Of a stretch of 64,000 nt of DNA, positions 17,671-26,414 are shown piece after piece. The stretch is from NCBI RefSeq assembly GCF_014084125.1, contig NZ_CP048405.1, positions 6,014,001 to 6,078,000 on the forward strand, in the 5' to 3' direction. Source of the DNA: Streptacidiphilus sp. PB12-B1b (GTDB lineage: Bacteria; Actinomycetota; Actinomycetes; Streptomycetales; Streptomycetaceae). The notes beneath the pieces were generated by a model. The model was not told where the DNA came from. It saw only the letters and a program-made list of their open reading frames with translations, and did not search any database. The position numbers were made by a program, and so were the translations under genes. Every line of letters starts with the position of its first letter. The stretch's first letter is position 1.

Positions 17671-19269
17671 TCATCCCGCGGTGATGCCCCGGAAGCGTCC
17701 CGGGGGGCGCTCCGCCACGGGCGGCGTGCCGCCGCCGGCGCGCAGGCGGTAGATCACCGCGGTGCCGTCCTGCCCCACCCGATCGTAGTGGGCCGCGAGC
17801 AGTGCCCTGATCGGGGCGATATGGGCGGGAGAGTAGGGGGCGGTGCCGGAGTCGTCCACGATCACCTCCGGAAGTTGCCTGGCCATCTCGGCGTCGAACA
17901 CCTTCCAGGCCGAGGCGACGCCCTTGTCGACGCCCACGCCGCGGCCGTCGCGGCCGCCTGAGAAGTTGGTGAGAAATCCAGCCGTGAGATACCTGGTGGC
18001 CGGTCTGCGGTCGGCCAGCCAGTACATCTCCGGGTGCATCCCCCACACCAGCACCGACTCCTCGGGGGTGGTGTCCTTGGTCACCACGGCCGCCACCGAC
18101 ACCGCGTGCTGCACCGCCTGGTACGGCCACAGGAAGCCCAGGCCGAGGAAGACCGTCCCGGCCAGGCCGGTGTAGGCCAGCACCGGACGCCACCGGGCGC
18201 CGCCCCGGGCGACCGCGCCGACGCCCAGCAGCACCAGCGGCGGCACCAGCTGCAGGTAGTAGTGGCCGAAGAAGTGGAAGCCGGTGATCACCCCGAGCCA
18301 GGAGGAGCCGAACCACACCCACAGGTCGGCGTCCTCGCGCAGCTGCCGTCGGCGCCGGGCCAGCGGCACCAGCAGCCCCAGCGAGGCGGCGGCCAGGATG
18401 GCGCTGTTGCCCAGCGCCCGGGCCAGCATGTTCAGCCAGGCGCCGTCCAGCGAGGCGTAGTCGCTGCTGCCGGTGACCACCCAGAAGAAGAAGCTGCTGA
18501 CGCCGGTGGACAGCGCCACCACCGCGACCGGCAGCCCGAAGCCGAACAGCAGCGCGGCCAGCGGGCGGCGGCGCCCCTCGCGCACGGAGATGCCCTTGCG
18601 CCGCCAGACCATCCACAGCAGCGGCACCAGCACCGCGCCGCCGGTCTGCTTGGTCAGCGCGGCCACCGCGGTGGCCGCCCCGGCCGGGCCCCAGCGGCGG
18701 TTCTGCGCGAACCAGAACGCGGCGGCGGTGGCGGGCAGCATGAACACCTCGAAGGTGGCGGCCTGGCTGTCCTCCGGGGACAGCCCGATCGACACCAGCA
18801 GGTACAGCACCCCGGCCGCCGCCCCGGCCCGGCTGCCCCAGCGCTTGCGGGCGACCGCCGCCAGCAGCACCGCCGTGGTCAGGTGCGCGCCGATGGCCAG
18901 CACCCGCAGCGGCCACAGCGAGGTGGAGCCGAAGACGTCGAAGGCCGCGTCGTACAGCCACGGCAGCAGCGGCGGCTTGCGGTCGACCACGGTGTTGTAC
19001 AGGACGCCGCCGCCCTCCAGCATCCGGGCCTCGGTGGCCAGGTAGCCCTCGTCCGGGCTCCACACGGTGCGCGCGAACGAGGGCAGGTGGGTGACGGTGG
19101 CCAGCGCCGCCAGCACCGGCACCAGCCTGGTCCAGTAGCCGGTGCGCAGGGCCTCGCGGGCCCGGTCGACCAGGTCGGCCGGGCCGGTCCGGCCGATCGG
19201 CAGGGCCAGGGCGGAGCTTCCGGTGCGCGGCATCGTCCCCCGGCGCTGGTTCGACGGCTGGTTGACCAC
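17671..19269 (-). CDS. Membrane glycosyltransferase, GT39/ArnT-like
   Basis: Polytopic GT-C-type glycosyltransferase (532 aa) expected to use a polyprenyl-phosphate sugar donor at the membrane. The first extracytoplasmic loop carries the acidic catalytic-type motif WSPDEGYLATEARML. RKPPLLPWLYDAAFDVFG follows, as in the ArnT/PMT superfamily. About ten to twelve hydrophobic helices span the region up to residue 370, then a soluble C-terminal domain. FHFFGHYYLQLVPP is a typical late family motif. The substrate is unknown. The GTG start appears leaderless (TAGCGT 6 nt upstream). Confidence 0.8.
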   Translation of the reverse strand: MVNQPSNQRRGTMPRTGSSALALPIGRTGPADLVDRAREALRTGYWTRLVPVLAALATVTHLPSFARTVWSPDEGYLATEARMLEGGGVLYNTVVDRKPPLLPWLYDAAFDVFGSTSLWPLRVLAIGAHLTTAVLLAAVARKRWGSRAGAAAGVLYLLVSIGLSPEDSQAATFEVFMLPATAAAFWFAQNRRWGPAGAATAVAALTKQTGGAVLVPLLWMVWRRKGISVREGRRRPLAALLFGFGLPVAVVALSTGVSSFFFWVVTGSSDYASLDGAWLNMLARALGNSAILAAASLGLLVPLARRRRQLREDADLWVWFGSSWLGVITGFHFFGHYYLQLVPPLVLLGVGAVARGGARWRPVLAYTGLAGTVFLGLGFLWPYQAVQHAVSVAAVVTKDTTPEESVLVWGMHPEMYWLADRRPATRYLTAGFLTNFSGGRDGRGVGVDKGVASAWKVFDAEMARQLPEVIVDDSGTAPYSPAHIAPIRALLAAHYDRVGQDGTAVIYRLRAGGGTPPVAERPPGRFRGITAG

Positions 19270-19275
19270 GGGGCC

Positions 19276-19281
19276 ACGCTA
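19276..19281 (-). promoter_or_regulatory. Candidate leaderless -10 box of the glycosyltransferase
   Basis: On the minus strand TAGCGT is followed by GGCCCC and the GTG at 19269. Confidence 0.6.
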
Positions 19282-19319
19282 CCCGCTCGGCCGGTGGCCG
19301 CGCGGGCCGACCCGGCCGG

Positions 19320-21230
19320 TCACGGCGCCAGCGACTCCGCCCGGTCCTGCTTGGCGATCAGGGCGGCCACCCGCTCGGCGATCGCCGGGCCGGTCAGGCC
19401 GATCTGCTCCATGATCTCGGCGCGGCTGGCGTGGTCCAGGAACTCCTGCGGGACGCCGAAGTCCCGCAGCGGCACGTCCACCCCGGCGTCGCGCAGGGTC
19501 TGCGCCACGGCCGCGCCGACGCCGCCGACCCGGCCGTTGTCCTCGACCGTGACCACCAGCCGGTGCTCCGCGGCCAGCGCGGGCAGCGCCGGATCGACCG
19601 GCTTGACCCAGCGCGGGTCCACCACGGTGCTGCTGACGCCCTGGGCGGCCAGCAGCTCCGCCGCCTCCAGGCAGGTCGGGGCCATCGCGCCGACGGACAC
19701 CAACAGCACGTCCGCGCGGACCCGTCCGGCGGGCTCGGGGCCCTCGCGCAGCACGTCCATGCCGCCGATCCGGCCGACTGCCTCGATCGGGGCGCCGACG
19801 GCGCCCTTGGAGTAGCGGACGACGGTGGGCGCGTCCTCGACCTCGACCGCCTCGCGCAGCTGGGCGCGGAGCTGGTCGGCGTCGCGCGGGGCGGCCAGCC
19901 GCAGGCCGGGGACGACCTGCAGGATGGACATGTCCCACATGCCGTTGTGGCTGGCGCCGTCGGTGCCGGTGACCCCGGCCCGGTCCAGGACGAAGGTGAC
20001 GCCGCAGCGGTGCAGTGCCACGTCCATCAGCACCTGGTCGAAGGCCCGGTTCAGGAAGGTCGCGTAGACCGCCACCACCGGGTGCAGCCCGCCGGTGGCC
20101 AGCCCGGCCGCGCTCACTGCGGCGTGCTGCTCGGCGATGCCCACGTCGAAGATCCGCTCCGGGAACTCGCGGGCGAACGGCGCCAGGCCGACCGGGTGCA
20201 GCATGGCCGCGGTGATGGCGACCAGGTCCTCCCGCTCGCGGCCGAGGGCCACCATCTCCTCGCCGAAGACCGAGGTCCAGTCCTGGCCCGCGGTCTTCAC
20301 CGGCAGGCCGGTGTCGGGGTGGATCACCCCGACGGCGTGGAAGCGGTCCTCCTCGTTCTGCTCGGCGGCGCTGTAGCCGCGGCCCTTCTGGGTGAGGCAG
20401 TGGACGATGACCGGGCCGCCGAAGCCCTTGGCGCGCTTCAGCGCGGACTCCAGCGCCTGCTCGTCGTGGCCGTCGATGGGGCCGACGTACTTCAGCCCGA
20501 GGTCCTCGAACATGCCCTGCGGGGCGATGAAGTCCTTGAGGCCCTTCTTGGCGCCGTGCAGCGTCTCGAACAGCGACTGGCCGACGACCGGGGTGCGCTG
20601 CAGCGCGTCCTTGCCCCAGGACAGGAAGCGCTCGTAGCCCTGGGTGGTGCGCAGCGTGGCCAGGTGGTTGGCCAGGCCGCCGATGGTCGGCGAGTAGGAG
20701 CGCTCGTTGTCGTTGACGACGATGATCAGCGGCCGGTCCTGGGCCTCGGCGATGTTGTTCAGCGCCTCCCAGGCCATGCCGCCGGTCAGCGCGCCGTCGC
20801 CGATGACGGCGACCACGTGCCGGTCGTCCAGGCCCTGGATCTCGTTGGCCTTGGCCAGGCCGTCGGCGTAGCCGAGCACGGTGGAGGCGTGCGAGTTCTC
20901 GATCACGTCGTGCTCGGACTCGGCCCGCGAGGGGTAGCCGGACAGGCCGCCCTTGACCCGCAGCCGGGAGAAGTCCTGCCGGCCGGTGAGCAGCTTGTGC
21001 ACGTAGCTCTGGTGGCCGGTGTCGAAGAGGATGCGGTCCTTGGGCGAGTCGAACACCCGGTGCAGGGCGATGGTCAGCTCGACCACGCCCAGGTTGGGGC
21101 CGAGGTGGCCGCCGGTCTTGGAGACGGCGTCGACCAGGAATCCCCGGATCTCCTCGGCCAGGGCCGTGAGCTGCCCGGGCGTGAGGCGGTCCAGGTCGCG
21201 GGGTCCCCGAATGCGGGTCAGCAGCGCCAC
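19320..21230 (-). CDS. dxs: 1-deoxy-D-xylulose-5-phosphate synthase
   Basis: Thiamine-diphosphate enzyme condensing pyruvate and glyceraldehyde 3-phosphate, the first step of the MEP isoprenoid pathway (636 aa). The N-terminal block [21 protein letters not shown] and [15 protein letters not shown] are diagnostic. The cofactor motif is [19 protein letters not shown], and the transketolase-type [14 protein letters not shown] lies in the pyrimidine-binding domain. I place the start at the GTG at 21230 because AAGGAGGA lies directly upstream and the protein then begins near [15 protein letters not shown] 18 nt further up is in frame but would make that ribosome site coding. TAGACT at 21279-21284 (minus strand) is a plausible -10. 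Confidence 0.95.
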   Translation of the reverse strand: MALLTRIRGPRDLDRLTPGQLTALAEEIRGFLVDAVSKTGGHLGPNLGVVELTIALHRVFDSPKDRILFDTGHQSYVHKLLTGRQDFSRLRVKGGLSGYPSRAESEHDVIENSHASTVLGYADGLAKANEIQGLDDRHVVAVIGDGALTGGMAWEALNNIAEAQDRPLIIVVNDNERSYSPTIGGLANHLATLRTTQGYERFLSWGKDALQRTPVVGQSLFETLHGAKKGLKDFIAPQGMFEDLGLKYVGPIDGHDEQALESALKRAKGFGGPVIVHCLTQKGRGYSAAEQNEEDRFHAVGVIHPDTGLPVKTAGQDWTSVFGEEMVALGREREDLVAITAAMLHPVGLAPFAREFPERIFDVGIAEQHAAVSAAGLATGGLHPVVAVYATFLNRAFDQVLMDVALHRCGVTFVLDRAGVTGTDGASHNGMWDMSILQVVPGLRLAAPRDADQLRAQLREAVEVEDAPTVVRYSKGAVGAPIEAVGRIGGMDVLREGPEPAGRVRADVLLVSVGAMAPTCLEAAELLAAQGVSSTVVDPRWVKPVDPALPALAAEHRLVVTVEDNGRVGGVGAAVAQTLRDAGVDVPLRDFGVPQEFLDHASRAEIMEQIGLTGPAIAERVAALIAKQDRAESLAP

Positions 21231-21349
21231 CCGTTCCTCCTTCGTCAACGCTGAACTGTGCGGGCTAAGGGACCTGAGTCTAGTGGGGCGAGCGGGAAGC
21301 GTCCGCCGTCAGGGGTTCCCGGCGCGGCCCCGGACGTCCGCGCACATGC

Positions 21350-21387
21350 GACTGCCCGGCACCGGAGCGGTACGGTGCCGGGCAGTC
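21350..21387. terminator. Terminator after the xyl operon
   Basis: GACTGCCCGGCACC (21350-21363) and GGTGCCGGGCAGTC (21374-21387) form a perfect 14-bp stem with a 10-nt loop, downstream of the leftward xylH. Confidence 0.85.
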
Positions 21388-21467
21388 TGTGCATGCCGAC
21401 CCGGCTCGGGCGGATCTCCCCCTCAAGAGGTCCGTCCAGGGTCGGCAGTCCTGGTGCCGTCGGGCGG

Positions 21468-22757
21468 TCAGGCCCGGCCGGAGGACTTCTGGGTCCTGCG
21501 GGACACCGAGTCGATGACCACGGCGGCCAGCAGCACCACGGCGGTGATCATGTACTCGACGTCGGACTGCAGGCCGAGCAGCTGGAGGCCGGTGGTGATC
21601 GACTGGATCACCAGCATGCCGAGCAGCGCCGACCAGGCCTTGCCGCGGCCGCCGAAGAGGCTGGTGCCGCCGATGACGGCGGCGGCGATGGCCAGCATCA
21701 GCCATGCGCCCTGTCCGGCGCTCTCCTGCGCGCTGAAGCTCCAGCCCGCGTAGAACAGGCCGCTCAGCGCGCCGAAGCCGCCGGAGATGGCGAAGACCGA
21801 GATGCGGATCGCCGGGACGCTGATACCGGCCCGGCGGGCGGCCTCGATGCTGCCGCCGACCGCGAAGATCTTCCGGCCGTAGCTGGTGCGGCGCAGCACC
21901 AGGTCGCAGATGACCAGTGCGGCGAGGAAGAACACCAGCGTCATCGGGACGCCGCTGGCCTGGTTCAGCTCGTACGCCGCCGCGAAGGAGACGACGGCCA
22001 GGACACCGGTGCGCAGCGCGATCTCGGCGGTGGGCCGGAACGGCACGCCCGCCTTGCGGCGGCGGTTCTGCTCCAGCAGCGAGCTGCCGAGCATGGCGGC
22101 CACCGCGAGGGCGGCCAGCAGGTAGCCGCCGGCGATGTCGCCGCCGAGGAAGTAGGCGTTCTGGCCCAGCTCGTGCATGAAGCCCGAGTCGTTCAGGGTG
22201 ATGCTGCCGCCGACGCTGCCGCTGCCGAGCAGCCACAGCATCACGCCGAACCAGCCGAGGTTGCCGGCCAGGGTGACCACGAAGGCCGGGACACCGACCT
22301 TGGCGAAGAAGAAGCCCTGGAGCGCGCCGATGGCGACGCCGCTGCCGATGGCGAGCAGCACGGCCAGGGTCGCGTTTATGCCGTGCACCACGGCCAGCCA
22401 GCCGAAGACGGCGGCGGACAGGCCGCTGACGGACAGCACGGACAGGTCGATCTCGCCGAGGATCAGCACGAAGATCAGGCCCAGTGCGGCCATGCCGGTG
22501 GCGGCGAGGAAGAAGCAGATCTCGCCGATGTTGGCGGGCTGCAGGAACTTGCTGTTCTGCAGGCCGAAGACGATCCAGATGACGATCAGGCCGACGACGA
22601 CCGGCAGCGAGCCCAGCTCGCCGCCGCTGATCTTCCGCTTGACGTCGGCGATGTAGCCCTTGATGCCCTCCTCGCGGACCAGCAGCCGCGGGTCGATGGC
22701 GGCGGGCGCGGTCTGCGGCGCGGACGGGTCGCTCTGGGTGGTGGTGTCGTTGCTCAC
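21468..22757 (-). CDS. xylH: Sugar (xylose-type) ABC transporter permease
   Basis: Inner-membrane permease of the BPD_transp_2/RbsC-XylH family (429 aa) with about ten hydrophobic helices. The family hallmark ILGEIDLSVLSVSGLSA lies in the first third and GGTSLFGGRGKAWSALLGML in the last third; the N-terminal 50 residues are cytoplasmic. The GTG start has CGGAGGCAG upstream and overlaps the xylG stop (GTGA), so it is coupled. It works with XylG and XylF. Position next to a Rok7B7-like regulator argues for xylose. Ribose or another pentose remains possible from sequence alone. Confidence 0.85.
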   Translation of the reverse strand: MSNDTTTQSDPSAPQTAPAAIDPRLLVREEGIKGYIADVKRKISGGELGSLPVVVGLIVIWIVFGLQNSKFLQPANIGEICFFLAATGMAALGLIFVLILGEIDLSVLSVSGLSAAVFGWLAVVHGINATLAVLLAIGSGVAIGALQGFFFAKVGVPAFVVTLAGNLGWFGVMLWLLGSGSVGGSITLNDSGFMHELGQNAYFLGGDIAGGYLLAALAVAAMLGSSLLEQNRRRKAGVPFRPTAEIALRTGVLAVVSFAAAYELNQASGVPMTLVFFLAALVICDLVLRRTSYGRKIFAVGGSIEAARRAGISVPAIRISVFAISGGFGALSGLFYAGWSFSAQESAGQGAWLMLAIAAAVIGGTSLFGGRGKAWSALLGMLVIQSITTGLQLLGLQSDVEYMITAVVLLAAVVIDSVSRRTQKSSGRA

Positions 22758-23533
22758 TTCGCTGCCTCCGCCGTGCGCGCCTCGCGCCGGGTCACCGCGT
22801 TGTCGCTGGCTCCGGTGATCGCGGCGATGATCTGTTCGTGGGTGGTCTCCCGGGCGGGGAACACGCCGTTGTTCTTGCCGAGGCGCAGCACCGCGACGGT
22901 GTCCGCGACGGCCTTGACGTCGGCCATGTTGTGGCTGATCAGGATGACTCCGAGGCCGCGCTCGCGGAGCCGCTCGACCAGGTCGAGGACCTGGGCCGTC
23001 TGCTCGACGCCGAGGGCGGCGGTGGGCTCGTCCAGGATGACGATCTTGGGCTCGCCGATCAGGGCGCGGGCGATGGCCACGACCTGGCGCTGGCCGCCGG
23101 AGAGGCCGGCGATGGGGATGCGGACGCTCGGGATGCGGATGGACAGCGTGCTGAGCAGCTCGCGGGCCTTCTTCTCCATCGAGACCTCGTCGAGCACGCC
23201 GAAGCGGCGCAGCTCGCGGCCGAGGTAGAGGTTGCCGACGACGTCCAGGTTGTCGCACAGGGCGAGGTCCTGGTAGACGGTGGCGATGCCGAGGTGCTGG
23301 GCGTCCTGCGGGCGGTTGATGCTGACCGGCCGCGACTCCCACTCGATGACGCCCTCGTCGATCGGGTGGACCCCGGCGATGGTCTTGACCAGCGTCGACT
23401 TTCCGGCGCCGTTGTCGCCGACCAGGGCGACCACCTCTCCGGCGCCGACCTCGAGCTCGACGTCGGTCAGGGCCTGCACGGCTCCGAACCGCTTGGAGAC
23501 CCCGCGCAACGCCAGTACGGGTGCGCTTGTCAC
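22754..23533 (-). CDS. xylG: Sugar ABC transporter ATP-binding protein
   Basis: ABC ATPase (259 aa) energising sugar import. Walker A is GDNGAGKST, the Q-loop region TVYQDLALCDNLDV, the signature LSGGQRQ, Walker B IVILDEPT, and the H-loop ISHN. It has one nucleotide-binding domain, whereas enteric XylG/RbsA proteins have two, so it should act as a homodimer. The GTG at 23533 is chosen for AAGGAG 9 nt upstream. It overlaps xylH by 4 bp. A strong hairpin separates it from xylF, probably lowering its expression relative to the binding protein. Confidence 0.88.
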   Translation of the reverse strand: MTSAPVLALRGVSKRFGAVQALTDVELEVGAGEVVALVGDNGAGKSTLVKTIAGVHPIDEGVIEWESRPVSINRPQDAQHLGIATVYQDLALCDNLDVVGNLYLGRELRRFGVLDEVSMEKKARELLSTLSIRIPSVRIPIAGLSGGQRQVVAIARALIGEPKIVILDEPTAALGVEQTAQVLDLVERLRERGLGVILISHNMADVKAVADTVAVLRLGKNNGVFPARETTHEQIIAAITGASDNAVTRREARTAEAAK

Positions 23534-23698
23534 GTGAACCAACTCCTTAACCACCCGGTGCCTCGGGTGGGTTGCCGCGCCGTCCCGGGCGCAGTTGTCG
23601 TGCGAAGTGCTCTGGGGAATGCCGTCCGGGACGACACACATAACCTGCCCCTGGGCGCCGGACCAGTGAGAGACAGCCACTGCCATGGTCCCGCGCTG

Positions 23699-23728
23699 CG
23701 CCCCGCGCGGGAACTCCCGCGCGGGGCG
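23699..23728. terminator. Hairpin in the xylF-xylG gap
   Basis: CGCCCCGCGCGGG and CCCGCGCGGGGCG form a perfect 13-bp stem with the loop AACT, about 28 bp after the xylF stop. In ABC operons such stems protect or terminate the binding-protein message and so reduce downstream expression. Confidence 0.75.
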
Positions 23729-23755
23729 ACTGCATGCTCTCGCGTGCCGTGGGTG

Positions 23756-24880
23756 CTACTGGATGCCGTTGGCCGTGCAGTCGGCCTTGAACTCCGGGGT
23801 GCAGATCTGCGCCGGGGTGTACAGGCCGCCCTTGACGATGACGGACTCGACGTTGGACTTGGTGACCGCGACCGGGGTCAGCAGCAGCGACGGGACGGTG
23901 TTGCCCGAGCCGCTGGTCTGGGTGCCGGTGGCGATGGTGTTGACGGCGGGGGTGCCGTTCAGCAGGGCGACGGCCAGCTTGGCGGCGGCCTGGGCCTCGG
24001 GCGTCGGCGCCTTGTAGATGGTGACGTACTGGGTGCCGGCGAGGATCCGCTGGATGCCGTCGATCTGGGCGTCCTGGCCGGTCAGCGGGATGCCGGAGAG
24101 GCCGGCGCCCTTGAGCGCGGCGGCGACACCGGCGGCCATGCCGTCGTTGGCGGAGTAGACGGCGGCGACGTTGGCCTTGCCGAGCTGCTGGATGGCGGCG
24201 GTGGTCTCCTGGTTGGCCGTGGGGGCGTCCCAGTTGCCGCTCTGGTCGTAGGCGATGTCGACCTTGCCCTTGACGGCCTCCTGGAAGCCGGCCTTGAACT
24301 GGGCGGCGTTCGGGTCGGAGGCGGCGCCGTCGATCTCGACGATCTTGGTGGAGGGGACGGCCTTGGCGCCGAGCGCGGTCAGCAGCGCCGCGCCCTGCAG
24401 CTCGCCGACCTTCTCGTTGTCGTAGGAGACGTAGGCGGAGACCGGGCCCTCGGCCAGGCGGTCGTAGGCGACGACCTTGACGCCCTTGTTGACGGCGGCC
24501 TGGACGGTGGACTTGATGCCGGCGCCGTCCTCGGCGTCCAGGATGATCACCTTGTCGCCGTTGGCGACCATGGTGGACATCTGCTGCGCCTGGGTGGCGG
24601 CGCTGCCGGCGGCGTTGGCGTAGTCGACCGTACAGGTCGAGCACAGGGTCTTGATCTCGGCCGTGATCTGGGGCTTGTCGAAGGCCGCGTAGCGGGCGGT
24701 GACGTTGTCGGGGAGCAGCAGGCCGATGGCCCCGCCGGCGGCGGCGGAGGAACCGCCCGAGGCGGAGGAGGAAGCGGAGGAGGAGGAGCTGGAGGAGCCG
24801 GCCTTGCCACAGGCCGCCATGCCGAGGGCCATGGAGACCGCAGCAGTGGCGACAACGGTGCGGCGGAGAGTTGTGTTCAT
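23756..24880 (-). CDS. xylF: Sugar-binding lipoprotein of the xylose-type ABC transporter
   Basis: Periplasmic-binding-protein-like lipoprotein (374 aa) that captures the sugar outside the membrane. The lipobox is MAAC (about residue 24), followed by a Ser/Ala/Gly-rich linker. The mature part is a type-1 sugar-binding fold: IGLLLPDNVTARYAAFDKP, NGDKVIILDAEDG, VVAYDRLAEGPVSAYVSYDN and the second-domain motif AVYSANDGMAAGVAAAL with LTGQDAQIDGIQ. All these match XylF-like proteins. Four cysteines (CSTC and a C-terminal pair) might form disulfides. A ribosome site GGGAGG lies 12 nt upstream of the ATG inside a candidate regulatory stem. Confidence 0.88.
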   Translation of the reverse strand: MNTTLRRTVVATAAVSMALGMAACGKAGSSSSSSSASSSASGGSSAAAGGAIGLLLPDNVTARYAAFDKPQITAEIKTLCSTCTVDYANAAGSAATQAQQMSTMVANGDKVIILDAEDGAGIKSTVQAAVNKGVKVVAYDRLAEGPVSAYVSYDNEKVGELQGAALLTALGAKAVPSTKIVEIDGAASDPNAAQFKAGFQEAVKGKVDIAYDQSGNWDAPTANQETTAAIQQLGKANVAAVYSANDGMAAGVAAALKGAGLSGIPLTGQDAQIDGIQRILAGTQYVTIYKAPTPEAQAAAKLAVALLNGTPAVNTIATGTQTSGSGNTVPSLLLTPVAVTKSNVESVIVKGGLYTPAQICTPEFKADCTANGIQ

Positions 24881-24892
24881 GATGTGAGGTGC

Positions 24893-24950
24893 CTCCCTGA
24901 CGCGGCCGCTACTTTGCGACCGAGGTGTCAGGGAGTCAACCGTCCTGACA
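24893..24950 (-). promoter_or_regulatory. xylF leader hairpin and CCTGAC operator cluster
   Basis: CTCCCTGAC (24893-24901) and GTCAGGGAG (24927-24935) are perfect 9-bp inverted arms 25 nt apart. On the minus strand the downstream arm contains most of the xylF ribosome site GGGAGG, so pairing would hide it. Overlapping this, TGTCAGG (24926-24932) and CCTGACA (24944-24950) form a second perfect inverted repeat with an 11-nt spacer, which looks like an operator. Rok7B7, encoded next door, is the natural candidate to bind here. Confidence 0.6.
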
Positions 24951-25001
24951 AGGATGACGTCAATAAGTAAAGCTGCCGTGTCGCCAATCCGAACCTATTC
25001 G

Positions 25002-26228
25002 TTATCTTCCTGAAGGCAGGACTGCAACCGAACGTCCTGAATCCCTACCCTCGGTGGCGGGCAATGCCCCAGAGTCACCCATTTCGGACATCACCAGCGC
25101 CAAGGCTCCAAGGACTTCGGCCCTCCCTCCCAGGGTGCCAGGGACCACCGAGAGCTGCCTGGCGGCGCTGGGGATCGCATACCGGGCGACGGACTCCCGT
25201 ATCGGGTCAAGTACCAGGTCACCGGCCTCGGCGAGGTCTCCGCCGAGGATCACCCGGCGCGGGTTCAGCAGGTTGCAGAGGTTGGCCACGCCGGTGCCGA
25301 TCTGGCGTCCGGCGTCGGCCAGGACCCGGCGGCAGCCGAGGTCGCCGCGCTGGGCCAGTTGGACCACGCGCGGCACCGTCAGATCCACGCCGTGGCTGCC
25401 GTTCAGCAGGCTTAGGATGTGCCGGGCGGCGACGAAGGTCTCCAGGCACCCCCGGTTGCCGCAGCGGCAGACCGGGCCGGACTCGTCCAGGGTGATGTGG
25501 CCGATCTCCCCGGCCGTCCCGCCCGGCCCCCGGTAGATCTGACCGGCGATCACCAGGCCGGCCCCGACGCCGCTGGCGACCTTGATGTAGGCCAGGTCCG
25601 ACAGGCCCCGCCCGGCCCCCCAGACCAGCTCGCCCAGCGCGCCGAGGTTGGCGTCGTTGTCGACGTAGACGGGCATGCCGAGGCGGCTGGACAGCTCCTG
25701 CCCGGGGGCGATGCCGGTCCAGCCGGGGAGGATGGCGGTGGAGCCCAGCGCGCCGGTCTCGCCGTCGATCGGACCGGGCACCCCCAGGCCCACCCCGATG
25801 ACCTTCTCCGGGCGGAAGCCGGTCTGCTCCAGCAGCCGGGTGACCAGCAGCTCCGCCCGGCCGAAGCCCTGGTCGGCGGAGGCGTCGGTGTCGATCGGCT
25901 CGCTCTCCTCGGCCAGCACCCGGTGCGCCAGGTTGCCCACGGCGACCCGCAGGTGGGAGTGGCCGAAGTCGACGCCGACCACGATGCCCGCGTCGGCGCT
26001 CAGCGAGACGCTGCGGGCCCGCCGGCCGCCGGAGGAGGTCGGCGTGACCACCACCGTGCCGACCTCCTTCAGCTCGCGGACGATGTTGGACACCGTCGCG
26101 GCCGACAGGCCGGTGCTGCGGGCGATCTCGGCCTGGGTCAGCGAGCCGGCCATCCGGACAGCCCTCAGCACGCGTTCCAGATTGGCCCGATGCAGCGAAG
26201 ACTGCGATCCCGGCGTATCCACGGACAT
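25002..26228 (-). CDS. rok7B7: ROK-family transcriptional regulator, Rok7B7-like
   Basis: Regulator of 408 aa with an N-terminal winged HTH (ANLERVLRAVRMAGSLTQAEIARSTGLSAATVSNIVREL) and a ROK domain. The ROK zinc motif is CRCGNRGCLE, and GGTAGEIGHI and VYVDNDANLGALGE are intact. The nucleotide-binding Asp motif reads VGVDFGHSHLRVAVGN, as in regulatory rather than kinase members. In S. coelicolor the homologue next to xylFGH controls xylose uptake and carbon repression; the same neighbourhood here supports the name. The ATG has GGGAGGGTGG upstream. Divergence-free orientation (same strand as xylF) suggests its own promoter. Confidence 0.85.
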   Translation of the reverse strand: MSVDTPGSQSSLHRANLERVLRAVRMAGSLTQAEIARSTGLSAATVSNIVRELKEVGTVVVTPTSSGGRRARSVSLSADAGIVVGVDFGHSHLRVAVGNLAHRVLAEESEPIDTDASADQGFGRAELLVTRLLEQTGFRPEKVIGVGLGVPGPIDGETGALGSTAILPGWTGIAPGQELSSRLGMPVYVDNDANLGALGELVWGAGRGLSDLAYIKVASGVGAGLVIAGQIYRGPGGTAGEIGHITLDESGPVCRCGNRGCLETFVAARHILSLLNGSHGVDLTVPRVVQLAQRGDLGCRRVLADAGRQIGTGVANLCNLLNPRRVILGGDLAEAGDLVLDPIRESVARYAIPSAARQLSVVPGTLGGRAEVLGALALVMSEMGDSGALPATEGRDSGRSVAVLPSGR

Positions 26229-26414
26229 GTTCCACCCTCCCGAACCCCGGCGACTCGACGGTCCACCAGGGTCCTGCCGCGTCCTTGCGGCGGAGCCCAG
26301 CTACAACTAATGAACCCTAAGCTCAGCCAATGGGGTCATCTCCCGTCAAGGCTGAAGGCCGATCGTTGCGAAACCTATGCCGCGAAAACGGAGGAAACGG
26401 ACACGCCGGAGGCT

